The notes under the pieces are model-generated. The model did no database searches. It worked only from the letters and a program-made list of their open reading frames with translations, and was not told the DNA's origin. Shown piece by piece: positions 34,887-43,988 of a DNA stretch of 64,000 nt. Source of the stretch: DATLSM01 sp049585815. Its GTDB lineage: Bacteria; Actinomycetota; Thermoleophilia; Solirubrobacterales; 70-9. Numbering within the stretch: position 1 is the first letter of the stretch; each line of letters opens with the position of its first letter. The stretch lies in contig JBAVAR010000138.1 in the NCBI GenBank assembly GCA_049585815.1, positions 3,125 to 67,124 on the forward strand, given 5' to 3'. A program made the translations under genes and the position numbers.

Positions 34887-35945
34887 TTATTCGACCAGCT
34901 CAAGCTCCTTGGTTAGGCCGCTGAGGTTGTGAGAACCCTCCTCGGTAACGACGACGAGGTCCTCAATTCTCACACCCAACACGCCCGGTAGGTAGATCCC
35001 GGGCTCGATTGTCACCACCTCGCCGGGCTCGAGAATGTCCTCGGAGCGTTGCGAGACCCGGGGGGCCTCATGCACCTCCAGGCCAACTCCGTGACCGAGT
35101 CCGTGGCCAAAGTGCTCGCCGTAGCCGGCAGCCTCGATCGCCTCACGGGCGACCGTGTCGAGCGCCTCTGCCCCGCTGCCCGCGGCAAGCGCGGCGAGCG
35201 CCGCCTCCTGGGCCCCAAGTACAACTTCATAAACCGCACGTGCTTGCTCGCCGGGCTCACCGGTGGCGAAGGTGCGCGTACCGTCGGAGCAGTAACCGTC
35301 TAACTTCGCGCCCATATCGAAGACGACCAACTCGCCGCCACCTATCTCACGCTCGCCGGGCTCGGCGTGCGGGAGGGCGCCATTGGGGCCGGCGGCGACG
35401 ATCGCCGGGAAGGAGGGATCGGCGCCCAGTTCGCGGATCCGTGCTTCGGCGGAGCGAGCGACATCCCTCTCGGTGCGACCGGCGAGGCCTCGCTCCAGAC
35501 TCCAGCGCCAGACATCGTCAGCCAATTCCGAAGCCGCGGCTATCGCGGCGAGCTCTCCGGCATCCTTGACACTGCGCAGCTTCTCGACCATGCCACCGGC
35601 AGGCACCGCCTCGACCCCTTCGGGAAGCTTCTCCTCCAAACGCTTCAGGGTCCGCACCGAGAGGTGCTCGTCCTCGAAGCCGACCCGGCCCCGCAGGCGC
35701 TCGGCGATTCCTGCAAGCCAGTCGCTCCCCACGGTCACAACCTCCCAATCTTCGACCTCGGCGGCGGCGCGCTCGGTGTAGCGAAAATCGGTGAGGAAGA
35801 CCCGGACGTCCTCGCCGCAAACGCAGGCGCCGTTGGTGCCGCCGAAACCGGTCAGGTAGCGGACATTGACAAGGTCGGTGACCAGCATCCGGTCTAGCTC
35901 ATCCTCGGCGAGCAGGCCGGCGAGGCGGTCGCCACGGCCCCGCAT
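34887..35945 (-). CDS. pepQ: M24 Xaa-Pro aminopeptidase/dipeptidase
   Basis: 352 residues with the creatinase N-domain then the pita-bread fold. Five metal ligands are visible: FDMGAKLDGYCSDGTRTF (two Asp), GHGLGHGVGLEVHEAP (His), VTIEPGIYLPG (Glu) and VRIEDLVVV (Glu). It cleaves Xaa-Pro peptides. It follows aroQ by 2 nt on the same strand, matching the mycobacterial aroQ-pepQ-efp order, but efp is displaced by the plus-strand block. Confidence 0.92.
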   Translation of the reverse strand: MRGRGDRLAGLLAEDELDRMLVTDLVNVRYLTGFGGTNGACVCGEDVRVFLTDFRYTERAAAEVEDWEVVTVGSDWLAGIAERLRGRVGFEDEHLSVRTLKRLEEKLPEGVEAVPAGGMVEKLRSVKDAGELAAIAAASELADDVWRWSLERGLAGRTERDVARSAEARIRELGADPSFPAIVAAGPNGALPHAEPGEREIGGGELVVFDMGAKLDGYCSDGTRTFATGEPGEQARAVYEVVLGAQEAALAALAAGSGAEALDTVAREAIEAAGYGEHFGHGLGHGVGLEVHEAPRVSQRSEDILEPGEVVTIEPGIYLPGVLGVRIEDLVVVTEEGSHNLSGLTKELELVE

Positions 35946-35947
35946 CG

Positions 35948-36403
35948 CTACTCGCCGACGCCGAGCTCGTGGGACAAAAGCGCCAGCGCCTCGCGGTAGC
36001 CCTCCGGGCCCTTTCCCGAGACCTTCGCCAGGACCAGACCGTCAAAAACCGAGACCCTGCGCCAGTCCTCGCGGGACTCAACGTCGGAGAGGTGGACCTC
36101 GACGGAGGGCAGGCCGGCGACCTCCAGAGCGTCAGCAATCGCGCGACTGTAGTGAGTCCAGGCACCGGCGTTGATCAAGGCCGCGTCAGCCTGCTCGGGC
36201 AGGCGGTGCAGGTACTCGACGAACTCGCCCTCGGCGTTGGTCTGGAAGAAGATCGATTCCAGCCCAACCCCGCGGCCCCAATCCTGGATCCGCTTCTCCA
36301 GAGTGCTGAGCGAGATACCACCATAGATCGCGGGATCACGGCGGTCGAGAATGTCGAAGTTGACGCCGTGCAGGACGGCGACTCGGTTGTGTGCGGTGGT
36401 CAG
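35948..36403 (-). CDS. aroQ: type II 3-dehydroquinate dehydratase, atypical start
   Basis: 151 residues if read from CTG 36403. The frame from this point backward has no ATG, GTG or TTG before an in-frame stop, so either CTG is used (a GGGGGGG run lies 5 nt upstream) or one G in that run (36409-36415) is extra; removing it would join the frame to ATG 36422 behind GGAAG. Family motifs: HGVNFDILDRRDPAIYGG (catalytic Arg and Tyr), INAGAWTHYSRAI (Asn, His) and SVEVHLSDVESRED (His). The usual GPNLNLLG opening is replaced by GVNFDILD. Third step of the shikimate pathway; sits between aroKB and pepQ. Confidence 0.85.
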   Translation of the reverse strand: MTTAHNRVAVLHGVNFDILDRRDPAIYGGISLSTLEKRIQDWGRGVGLESIFFQTNAEGEFVEYLHRLPEQADAALINAGAWTHYSRAIADALEVAGLPSVEVHLSDVESREDWRRVSVFDGLVLAKVSGKGPEGYREALALLSHELGVGE

Positions 36404-36458
36404 AGCAGCCCCCCCGGTTCATCTTCCGCGTCGGGCCGGGAGGGGGAGGGACGGAGGG

Positions 36459-37988
36459 TCATTGGAGCTCCAACACAGCTCCCCGGACCCTACCGGGGTC
36501 GACCAGCTGCCCCGTGTGGGGGGCGCCGGGCTCGGCGATAAGGACAAAGCCAACCCCCGCCGTGGTGCGCTTCTTGTCACGCTGCACGGCCGCGAGGACG
36601 GCGTCGACGTCAATTGCGGAGTCGAGGTGGGTGGGCAGACCAAGCCGATTCAGGATCGCCTCGACCTCCTCGCGGAGCGCGGGGGCATCAGATAGCCGCA
36701 GTGCGGCCAGCAGGCCGAGGCCGACCCCCTCACCGTGTCGGTAGCGCGAGTATCCGCTCGCCGCCTCGATCGCGTGGCCGACCGTGTGACCGAGGTTGAG
36801 CACGGCGCGGCGCCCGCCGTCGCGCTCATCTGACCCCACGACCTCGCACTTGTAGCGGGCGCACTCGATAACGATGTCCTCGAGGCCGCCCGGGTCGATC
36901 GCCTCAATTGAGCGAACCCGCTCCCAAAGGCCGCCGCCCGCCAGCAGAGCGGTCTTCAGCACCTCCGCGAAGCCTGCCGCCAGCTCCGGGCCGGGCAGGG
37001 TGGCCAGGGTCGAGGTATCGGCAATAACCGCCGCTGGCAGGTGGTACGCGCCGACGTAGTTCTTGCCCTCGGGAAGGTCCACCCCGGTCTTGCCGCCGTA
37101 GGCGGAGTCGACCTGGGCGACCAGCGTGGTCGGGACCTGGACCACCGGCACACCGCGCTGATAGACGTGGGCGCAGAAGCCAGCAAGGTCGCCGACGACG
37201 CCCCCGCCGAGAGATACGACGTGATCCTCGCGGGTCATCCCGGCCCGGGCGAGCTTCCGCAGCACTGCCTCGGCCTCCGCCATAGTCTTCGAAACCTCCC
37301 CCGGCTTGATCTCGGTGCGCAGGGCGATCGGCTCGAGCCGATCGCCATAGAGGGACCCGACGACGGCGTCGGTGAGGCAGAAGCGGGCGCTCTCAAGCGG
37401 CCACCACTGCGCCCCCAGCAAATCACGGCCGACGTAGGCCGGGTACTGGCCCGATGCACTTACAGCCCACAGCATCCGCGTCCCCCGCGGCAGCACGGCG
37501 AGGGCCTGGATCGAGGGCAGAGCGCGGGCGACGATACCCCTATCGCCCATTGGCACGATCGCATCGGCAAGTTCTTCGTAGCGGGACAGGCGCAGCGCGA
37601 GCAGGCGGGCGACATCGGCGCTGCTGCGGGCGAGGGGTCGGGCCGTACCCTCGATCCTCCTCCAGGCCTCCCTGCTGGAGACCTGGAGCCAGACCACGAC
37701 GTGGCGAGCGAGCGCCTCGCGCACTCGATCGGAGAGGACGCTTCCACCACCGAGTGCAATGGCACCGCCGTCGGCCTGCTCCAGCAACGACCCCACCACG
37801 TCGGCCTCGCGGGCGCGAAATGCCTCCTCGCCGTCGCGCTCGAAGGCGGTGGTGATCGGCATCCCCAACTCGCGCTCCATCAGCTCGTCGACCTCAGTTG
37901 TAGCCAACCCAGCCCTTCGGGCAGCCGTCAGCGCCACCGACTTGCCGGCGCCCATGAAACCGATAAAGACGACAGCAGGCTGTTTCAC
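36459..37988 (-). CDS. aroKB: shikimate kinase / 3-dehydroquinate synthase fusion
   Basis: 509 residues from GTG 37988, 4 nt after aroC. Residues ~1-165 are a shikimate kinase: Walker A VVFIGFMGAGKSVALTA, substrate loop TEVDELMERE, and lid IEGTARPLA. Residues ~170-509 are an NAD- and metal-dependent DHQ synthase: HVVSLGGGVVGDLAGFCAHV, LVAQVDSAYGGKTGVDLPEG, and metal ligands in LNLGHTVGHAIEAASGY. In most Actinobacteria aroK and aroB are separate neighbours; here they form one chain catalysing the second and fifth steps of the pathway. A longer N-terminal frame would run over aroC. Confidence 0.93.
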   Translation of the reverse strand: MKQPAVVFIGFMGAGKSVALTAARRAGLATTEVDELMERELGMPITTAFERDGEEAFRAREADVVGSLLEQADGGAIALGGGSVLSDRVREALARHVVVWLQVSSREAWRRIEGTARPLARSSADVARLLALRLSRYEELADAIVPMGDRGIVARALPSIQALAVLPRGTRMLWAVSASGQYPAYVGRDLLGAQWWPLESARFCLTDAVVGSLYGDRLEPIALRTEIKPGEVSKTMAEAEAVLRKLARAGMTREDHVVSLGGGVVGDLAGFCAHVYQRGVPVVQVPTTLVAQVDSAYGGKTGVDLPEGKNYVGAYHLPAAVIADTSTLATLPGPELAAGFAEVLKTALLAGGGLWERVRSIEAIDPGGLEDIVIECARYKCEVVGSDERDGGRRAVLNLGHTVGHAIEAASGYSRYRHGEGVGLGLLAALRLSDAPALREEVEAILNRLGLPTHLDSAIDVDAVLAAVQRDKKRTTAGVGFVLIAEPGAPHTGQLVDPGRVRGAVLELQ

Positions 37989-37992
37989 GGGG

Positions 37993-39162
37993 CTATCCCC
38001 GCCAATCGATTCGCTGCTTGTATGCCTCAACGGCGGCCAGGACATCGTCGATGTGATCGCCACCGAACTTCTCGCGGTAACCACGAGCCAGGACGAGACA
38101 AACCATCGCCTCTGCGACAACTGCCGCCGCGGGGACAACCGTCGAGTCGGTACGCTCGCGCAGCGCCTGTGCCGGCTCCTTGGTCTCGGTATCGACAGAG
38201 CGCAGCGGCTTGGTCAGGGTCGAAATCGGCTTGATCGCGGCCCGCACCGAGAGCGGCTGACCATTGCTCATCCCGCCCTCGACCCCTCCGGCGCGGTTGG
38301 TCTCACGGTGGTAGCCGCGCTCGTGTGACCAGAAGATCTCATCGTGAGCCTCCGATCCGGGCCGCCCTGCGACCTCCCAGGCTTCGCCAATTGCCACCCC
38401 CTTTACCGACTGGATCGAGGCAACGGCCCCAGCGAGACGACCATCGATGCGCTCCTCCCATGAGATGTGTGAGCCCAGACCTGGGACCAGCCCAAAAGCG
38501 ATCACCTCGAAGCTGCCGCCGAGGCTCTCGTTTGCCTTGCGCAGGCGGTTTATCTCCTCGACCATTGCCGCGCTGGCCTCGGGATCAAGGCAGCGAACAG
38601 GGTCCTCGTCGACACCCGCGAAATCCTCTGGGCCGAGGTCGCTGCGCTGGGGTGCCCTCACCGAGGCGATCTGGGCGACGTGACTATGGACGCTGACGCC
38701 GAGCGCGGTGAGGAGACCGCGGGCGAGCGAACCGGCGGCAACGCGGGCCGCCGTCTCGCGGGCGCTCGCCCGCTCGAGCACATTGCGGATGTCGGTGAGA
38801 CCGTACTTCTGGGCGCCGACAAGGTCGGCGTGGCCGGGGCGCGGCAGGTGAACCTCCTCGGGCTCAAACCCATCGACCGGCCAGGGATTCATCCGCTCCT
38901 CCCAGTTGGCGTAGTCGCGGTTGGCAACTAGAACGGCGATCGGGCTGCCGAGGGTGCGGCCATGACGGACACCGGAGCGAACCTCGACCGAGTCGGTCTC
39001 GATCTTCATCCGACCGCCCCGCCCGTGGCCGAGCTGGCGGCGCGCCATGTCTCGGTCGAGTGCCTCGCGGTCGAGGAGGAGCCCGGCCGGCATGCCCTCG
39101 ACGATCGCGACCAAACCCGGACCATGCGACTCCCCCGCCGTCGTGAACCTGAAACCACTCAT
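37993..39162 (-). CDS. aroC: chorismate synthase
   Basis: 389 residues from ATG 39162 (a second ATG three codons upstream is also possible). Conserved FMN/EPSP-binding blocks: RFTTAGESHGPGLVAIVEGMPAG, RRQLGHGRGGRMKIETD, and RASARETAARVAAGSLARG, then GGVEGGMSNGQPL and KPISTLTKPLRSVD. It makes chorismate from EPSP with reduced FMN. Upstream of aroKB and downstream of aroE in a continuous minus-strand shikimate operon. Confidence 0.96.
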   Translation of the reverse strand: MSGFRFTTAGESHGPGLVAIVEGMPAGLLLDREALDRDMARRQLGHGRGGRMKIETDSVEVRSGVRHGRTLGSPIAVLVANRDYANWEERMNPWPVDGFEPEEVHLPRPGHADLVGAQKYGLTDIRNVLERASARETAARVAAGSLARGLLTALGVSVHSHVAQIASVRAPQRSDLGPEDFAGVDEDPVRCLDPEASAAMVEEINRLRKANESLGGSFEVIAFGLVPGLGSHISWEERIDGRLAGAVASIQSVKGVAIGEAWEVAGRPGSEAHDEIFWSHERGYHRETNRAGGVEGGMSNGQPLSVRAAIKPISTLTKPLRSVDTETKEPAQALRERTDSTVVPAAAVVAEAMVCLVLARGYREKFGGDHIDDVLAAVEAYKQRIDWRG

Positions 39163-39222
39163 CGCCGCCAAGGCTATCGGCGGGAGGCGGGATCAGCCGA
39201 TGACCCGCGCTGTGTCAAGCGA

Positions 39223-40023
39223 TCATCCGCCACCCTGGCGCGCTGCGGCGCGCATGACTTCGACCGGCGCCTCGCGGCCGGTCCAGATGGCGAGGGAGAG
39301 TGCGCCCTGCTGAACGAGCACCTCGATCCCATCGACGACGGTTGCGCCCCTGCCCTGGGCCGCGGCGAGAAGGCGGGAGGGCCCTCTCCCGTAGACCATG
39401 TCGATCACGGTCTGTCCGGCGTTGAAGCGGGCGGGGTCAAGTGGCAGCTCCTGGAAGGGATCCTCGCCACGCAGACCGACCGCAGTGGTGTTGATGATCA
39501 GCTCGTACTCGCCTTGGACGGGCTCGGTGACCGCAAGCCCGCCCAGCTCCTCGCAGAGGTGACGGGAGCGCAGCTCGGTGCGATTCCAAACCTCGACCGC
39601 AGCGCCCTCGCGAACCAAAGCCCAGAGTGCGGCGCGACCGGCACCACCGGCACCGAGAACCAGCGCTCGGCGTCCGTTCGGGGAGGTGGGGAGCGCGTTC
39701 ACCAGCCCCTCCGCGTCGGTGTTCTCGGCGCGGATCTCCCCACCGCCAAAGACCAGCGTGTTGGCGGCGCCGACCTCGCGCGCCACCACTGAGAGCTGGT
39801 CGGCCACCGCCAACGCGGCGCCCTTATGGGGGACGGTGACGTTAGCTCCGACGAAATCCTCCTCGGGCATCCTCCGCACCCGGGCCTCAAAGCCCTCCGG
39901 AGCGACGTCAATCGCCTCATAGCTCCAGCCTTGCCCCAAACCGAGCGCCGCCAGCGCAGCACCGTGCATCGCGGGTGAGCGCGAGTGGCTGACCGGGTGC
40001 CCGAGAACCGCGAGGCGGGGCAC
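39223..40023 (-). CDS. aroE: shikimate dehydrogenase (NADP+)
   Basis: 266 residues. The substrate domain has HPVSHSRSPAMHGAALAALGL and GANVTVPHKGAAL (catalytic Lys) and NTLVF; NTDAEGLVNAL provides the catalytic Asp. The NADP domain contains VLGAGGAGRAALWAL and WNRTELRSRHLCEEL. It reduces 3-dehydroshikimate to shikimate. The gene begins directly after the mltG stop. Confidence 0.95.
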   Translation of the reverse strand: MPRLAVLGHPVSHSRSPAMHGAALAALGLGQGWSYEAIDVAPEGFEARVRRMPEEDFVGANVTVPHKGAALAVADQLSVVAREVGAANTLVFGGGEIRAENTDAEGLVNALPTSPNGRRALVLGAGGAGRAALWALVREGAAVEVWNRTELRSRHLCEELGGLAVTEPVQGEYELIINTTAVGLRGEDPFQELPLDPARFNAGQTVIDMVYGRGPSRLLAAAQGRGATVVDGIEVLVQQGALSLAIWTGREAPVEVMRAAARQGGG

Positions 40024-40902
40024 CTACTTTTCCCTGCAGGTGGTCGGCGAGTTGCCGCCCGCCGCGGTGCGGGCAGCGTTGTAGCGTTCGACGTTGCGTT
40101 GAAACTGCGCTTCGGTTGTCGAGAAGGCGAGCTTGCCGCAGGTGCCGGGCTCATTCACGTAGTAGAGGTAGCCGACCTTGGCCGGGTGGGCTGCGGCCTC
40201 GATTGCCGCGAGCCCCGGGCTATCGATCGGCCCCGGCGGCAGGCCCACGTTGAGCCTGGTGTTGTAGGGCGAGGGGGTCGCCAGTTGGCTTTCGGTCAGC
40301 GGCCGCGTGTAGTTGCCGGTGGCAAAGCGGATCGTCGAATCGATTCCCAACGGCATCCCGTCGCGAAGGCGGTTGTAGATCACCGCGGCGACCAGCTTAC
40401 GGTCCCCTGGAAGCTGGGCCTCGCGTTCGATCATCGCGGCGATCGAGACGACATCGAAGGTAGTGAGATTCTTCGAGCGCGCGTATTGCATGTTGACTCC
40501 CCCGATCCTCCGCCTGAAATCTTCCAGCTGGAGCTGGATCAGTTCGGAGACGCGAGCGTGCCGCCTCAGGTCGAATGTGTCGGGGAAGAGGAACCCCTCG
40601 AGGTCCTTTGCCCCCACCCCCCCGTAATGGGCGGGATCGAGGTACTTGGAGTACACGCTTGCCTTGACGTAGTTGCCGCGCAGTCCGTCTTCCCGCACCA
40701 GCACCGCCGCCTGCGGACGGCTGTAGCCCTCGGGGATCGTCACGGTGACCGCGGTTTTCACGGCGGGGGCGGGAGGGCTGGCACGCTGGAAGTGCTCGTA
40801 AACCAGCGCGCCGATCACGACGACCGCAAGCGCGGCCACAATCACGCCGATCAGCGCGAGTCGGCGACGGCGGCGAAAGGTTGGATCGGGGTTAATCGCC
40901 AT
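40024..40902 (-). CDS. mltG: endolytic murein transglycosylase MltG (YceG)
   Basis: 292 residues from ATG 40902, which lies inside the ruvX end (11 nt overlap). One N-terminal membrane helix (LALIGVIVAALAVVVIGALV) is followed by a LysM-like start (VTVTIPEGYSRPQAA) and the YceG domain: LEGFLFPDTFDL, IAAMIEREAQLPGD with the catalytic Glu, and NTRLNVGLPPGPIDSPG. It cuts nascent glycan strands and sets their length. The alaS-ruvX-mltG-aroE order equals that of Mycobacterium. Confidence 0.93.
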   Translation of the reverse strand: MAINPDPTFRRRRRLALIGVIVAALAVVVIGALVYEHFQRASPPAPAVKTAVTVTIPEGYSRPQAAVLVREDGLRGNYVKASVYSKYLDPAHYGGVGAKDLEGFLFPDTFDLRRHARVSELIQLQLEDFRRRIGGVNMQYARSKNLTTFDVVSIAAMIEREAQLPGDRKLVAAVIYNRLRDGMPLGIDSTIRFATGNYTRPLTESQLATPSPYNTRLNVGLPPGPIDSPGLAAIEAAAHPAKVGYLYYVNEPGTCGKLAFSTTEAQFQRNVERYNAARTAAGGNSPTTCREK

Positions 40903-41299
40903 CCCCACCTCCCTCGCGCGTCGCACGCCCGGAGAGGTAGGCCTGAAGCAGGTGGGCGGCAGCGAGGGAGTCGGGCGGCGCCTTTGCCCCAGCGCGCCGG
41001 CTTGCCTCCGCCATCCGCGTCGTCAGGCGCTCATCGTAGGTCTCCACCGGGACCTTGAGGATCACCTCCAGTTCGGCACAGAAGGTGCGGGTGAGCGCCG
41101 CCTGAGCGCCCTCCGCACCGCTGAGGTGGATGGGGAGGCCGACCACGACCAGCTCGACCCCGTGTTCGACGACAAGATCCGCCACCGAGCGCGGCTCGGG
41201 AGGCTCGATCACCGGCAGGGGGGTTGCGAGGGTGGCGGTCGGATCGGAGATCGCGCAGCCGATCCGGGCCGTGCCGTGGTCCAGGGCGAGAACCCGCAT
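40892..41299 (-). CDS. ruvX: RuvX/YqgF family putative Holliday junction resolvase
   Basis: 135 residues with an RNase H-like fold: LALDHGTARIGCAISDP gives the first Asp, VVVGLPIHLSG the second strand motif, and ETYDERLTTRMAEA the later acidic residues. Family members act in pre-16S rRNA 5' processing in E. coli and are proposed junction resolvases elsewhere. It follows alaS by 5 nt. Confidence 0.92.
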   Translation of the reverse strand: MRVLALDHGTARIGCAISDPTATLATPLPVIEPPEPRSVADLVVEHGVELVVVGLPIHLSGAEGAQAALTRTFCAELEVILKVPVETYDERLTTRMAEASRRAGAKAPPDSLAAAHLLQAYLSGRATREGGGDGD

Positions 41300-41304
41300 G
41301 GAGG

Positions 41305-43929
41305 CTAGTCGGCCACCCTCCGGATCGCCCTCTGGGCTGCGGCGAGCGCCTCATCGAGCTTTGCCGGGTCCCTGCCGCCCGCTTGGGCCATGTCATCCCG
41401 CCCGCCGCCTCCCCCGCCGACGATCGGCGCAGCCTCACGGACGATCTCGGCGGCGGAGAGGCCGGCCTCAACCGCCCCCTTCGAGAGCAAGACGACGAGG
41501 CCCACCCGCTCTCCCTCGGCTCCTCCGAGGACGAGCGCGGAGCCCGGACCGAGCTTCGATTGAATCCGGTTGGCCAGCTCGAGCAGCTGCTTTTGGTCGG
41601 CAAGCGGCGTGCGAGCGCTAAGCAGCTTAAGGCCGCCGGCCGGCACCGCCTCGGCGGCGAGGCGATCGGCCTCCTCGGTGAGCAACTGCTTGCCGGCCTG
41701 TTGCTCCCCCCGGTCCGCCTCGCGCAGCCGCTCCGCCGCTCGCTGGGCGCCGACCAGCGGGTCGTGGCCAGAGCCCAACAACTCGCCCACCTCGCCCAAT
41801 TCGGCCTCGCGCCCTCGGAACCAATCGATCGCCGCCGGCCCGCTGATCGCCTCGATTCGGCGCACGTTGGCGGCGCTCGACCCCTCCGAGGCGATCTTGA
41901 AGATCCCAACCTCTGCCGTGTTGGCAACGTGGGTGCCGCCGCAGAGCTCGCGCGAGACTTCACCAACTTCGACCACCCGCACCCACTCGCCGTATTTCTC
42001 GCCGAAAAGCGCCATCGCGCCGAGGCGCTCCGCCTCGGCGCGCGCCATATTCAGCCAGCGCACCGGTTTGCTGGCCTTCACCCACTCGTTGACCCGGACC
42101 TCGACGTCGCGGACCTCTTCGGGGCTGAGGGCCTGGCCATGGGTGAAGTCGAAGCGGAGCTTGTCGGGGCGAACAGCAGAACCCGCCTGGCGGACGTGCC
42201 TGCCCAGCCGCTCGCGCAGCGCTGCGTGCAGGAGGTGGGTCGCAGTGTGATTGCGCATCGTCGCGTGACGGGTTTCGCGATCAACCTCTGCCTCCACCGC
42301 CACACCGGCCTGAACCGCGCCGTCGGAAGAATCGACCTCAAGCGCCTGATCCTCGCCCACCCGGTACACATCGAGCACCCGAGCCTCTCCCCCGCTCCAG
42401 CGCAGAACACCCGAGTCGGCGACCTGGCCGCCGCCCTCAGCGTAGAAGGGGCTCTGCTCCAGCTTGACGAGCACCCGGCCCCCGTCTGCCGAGACCGCGG
42501 CGAGCCCGGTGGTCGTTCGCAGCGTCTCGTAGCCGACGAAACTGGTCGGCGGTGCCGCGGCGGCGAAGGCGATCACCCGCTCGTGGTGGTCCTCGGAACC
42601 ATGCGCCGTTGCGGCCCCCGTGCGGGCCCGCTGGCGCTGCTCTTCCATCAACTCCTCGAAGCCCTCGTCATCAACCGCGAGGCCGCGCTCGGCGAGCAGC
42701 TCCTTGGTCAGGTCATAGGGAAAGCCGTAGGTGTCGTGAAGCTTGAAGGCGTCGGCGGCGTCGATCCAGGAGGTGCTGGCCTCCTCCGCCTCGGCGATCA
42801 GCCGCTCGAGCAGCTCCGTGCCCCGCTCGAGGGTGGCGCCGAAGCTCTTCTCCTCATCGTCGACCCAGCGCCCGATCGCCTCCGCCTCAGCGATGAGCTC
42901 GGGGTAGGTCTCCCCCATCTGCTCGATCGTGCGCTCGGCGAAGCGGGCAAGCCAAGGGGATTGGAGGCCGAGGGTGCGACCCTGCTGGATCGCCCTCCGC
43001 ATGATCCGGCGCAAGATGTAGCCACGGTCCTCGTTGGAGGGGACCACGCCGTCGGCGATTAGGAAGGCAGCACCACGTGAGTGGTCGGCGAGGATCCGCA
43101 TCGCACGGGTCACCGCTCCCCCCTCTCCGTAGCGGTGCCCAGACAACTCCTCGGCGAGGTCGACCAGCGGCTGCAGCAAATCGGTCTCAAAGACCGAGGG
43201 GACACCCTGAAGGATCGCCGCCATCCGGTCGAGCCCCATGCCGGTGTCGATGTTGCGCATCGGCAGCTCTGAAAGGCTGCCGTCCTCGGCGAGCTCGTAT
43301 GACATGAAAACGTGGTTCCAGAACTCGAGGAAGCGATCGCTGTCATCGCCGGGGCGCTCGCCATCAGCACCGTAGGCCGCGCCCCGATCGAGGTAGAGCT
43401 CCGAGCAGGGACCGCAGGGACCGACCGGCCCCGCCTGCCAGAAGTTGTCGGCGCGACCGAGGCGGACGATTCGCTCGTCGGGCAATCCAACCTCACGCCA
43501 GATCCGGATCGCCGCCTCATCTGGGCCGAGTCCGAGCTCCTCATCACCGCCAAAGACGGTTACCCAAATCCGCTCGGGGTCCATACCGAAACCCTGCGTC
43601 GAGAGCTCCCAGCCCCAGGGAATCGACTCGGCCTTGAAATAGTCACCGAAGCTCCAATTCCCGAGCATCTCGAAGAAGGTGAGGTGGCGGGCGGTCTTGC
43701 CCACCTCCTCGATGTCCGTCGTCCGGAAGCATTTCTGAACATCGGTCAGCCGACGTGCGGGCGGCTCCTCGCGGCCGAGAAAATAAGGCTTGAAGGGCTG
43801 CATTCCGGCGGTTGTCAGCAGCACCGAGGGGTCGTGTGAGGAAGGCACCAGAGAGGCCGAGGGCACGATCTTGTGCCCCCGCTGCTCAAAGAAGGCGAGG
43901 TAGGTGTCGCGTATCTCCTTGGCCTTCAT
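41305..43929 (-). CDS. alaS: alanyl-tRNA synthetase
   Basis: 874 residues. Class II core: EIRDTYLAFFEQRGHKIVPS, the AlaRS block LLTTAGMQPFKPYFLG, KCFRTTDIEEVGKTARHLTFFEMLGNWSFGDYFK (motif 2). The editing domain has zinc ligands HTATHLLHAALRERLG (HxxxH) and RELCGGTHVANTAE (Cys, His). A DHHA1-type C-terminal domain ends the chain. All expected parts are intact. First gene of the alaS-ruvX-mltG-aro series. Confidence 0.97.
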   Translation of the reverse strand: MKAKEIRDTYLAFFEQRGHKIVPSASLVPSSHDPSVLLTTAGMQPFKPYFLGREEPPARRLTDVQKCFRTTDIEEVGKTARHLTFFEMLGNWSFGDYFKAESIPWGWELSTQGFGMDPERIWVTVFGGDEELGLGPDEAAIRIWREVGLPDERIVRLGRADNFWQAGPVGPCGPCSELYLDRGAAYGADGERPGDDSDRFLEFWNHVFMSYELAEDGSLSELPMRNIDTGMGLDRMAAILQGVPSVFETDLLQPLVDLAEELSGHRYGEGGAVTRAMRILADHSRGAAFLIADGVVPSNEDRGYILRRIMRRAIQQGRTLGLQSPWLARFAERTIEQMGETYPELIAEAEAIGRWVDDEEKSFGATLERGTELLERLIAEAEEASTSWIDAADAFKLHDTYGFPYDLTKELLAERGLAVDDEGFEELMEEQRQRARTGAATAHGSEDHHERVIAFAAAAPPTSFVGYETLRTTTGLAAVSADGGRVLVKLEQSPFYAEGGGQVADSGVLRWSGGEARVLDVYRVGEDQALEVDSSDGAVQAGVAVEAEVDRETRHATMRNHTATHLLHAALRERLGRHVRQAGSAVRPDKLRFDFTHGQALSPEEVRDVEVRVNEWVKASKPVRWLNMARAEAERLGAMALFGEKYGEWVRVVEVGEVSRELCGGTHVANTAEVGIFKIASEGSSAANVRRIEAISGPAAIDWFRGREAELGEVGELLGSGHDPLVGAQRAAERLREADRGEQQAGKQLLTEEADRLAAEAVPAGGLKLLSARTPLADQKQLLELANRIQSKLGPGSALVLGGAEGERVGLVVLLSKGAVEAGLSAAEIVREAAPIVGGGGGGRDDMAQAGGRDPAKLDEALAAAQRAIRRVAD

Positions 43930-43988
43930 GCCGCGCCGCAGCCTACCTTCGGGGCAAACCGGCCGCCGTGGGCCTAGTTGGGGGAGAT

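Noticed and set aside
41224..43062. 612-codon open frame on the plus strand
   Set aside because: Antisense shadow of alaS caused by high GC; no family motif, while the minus strand encodes a full AlaRS.
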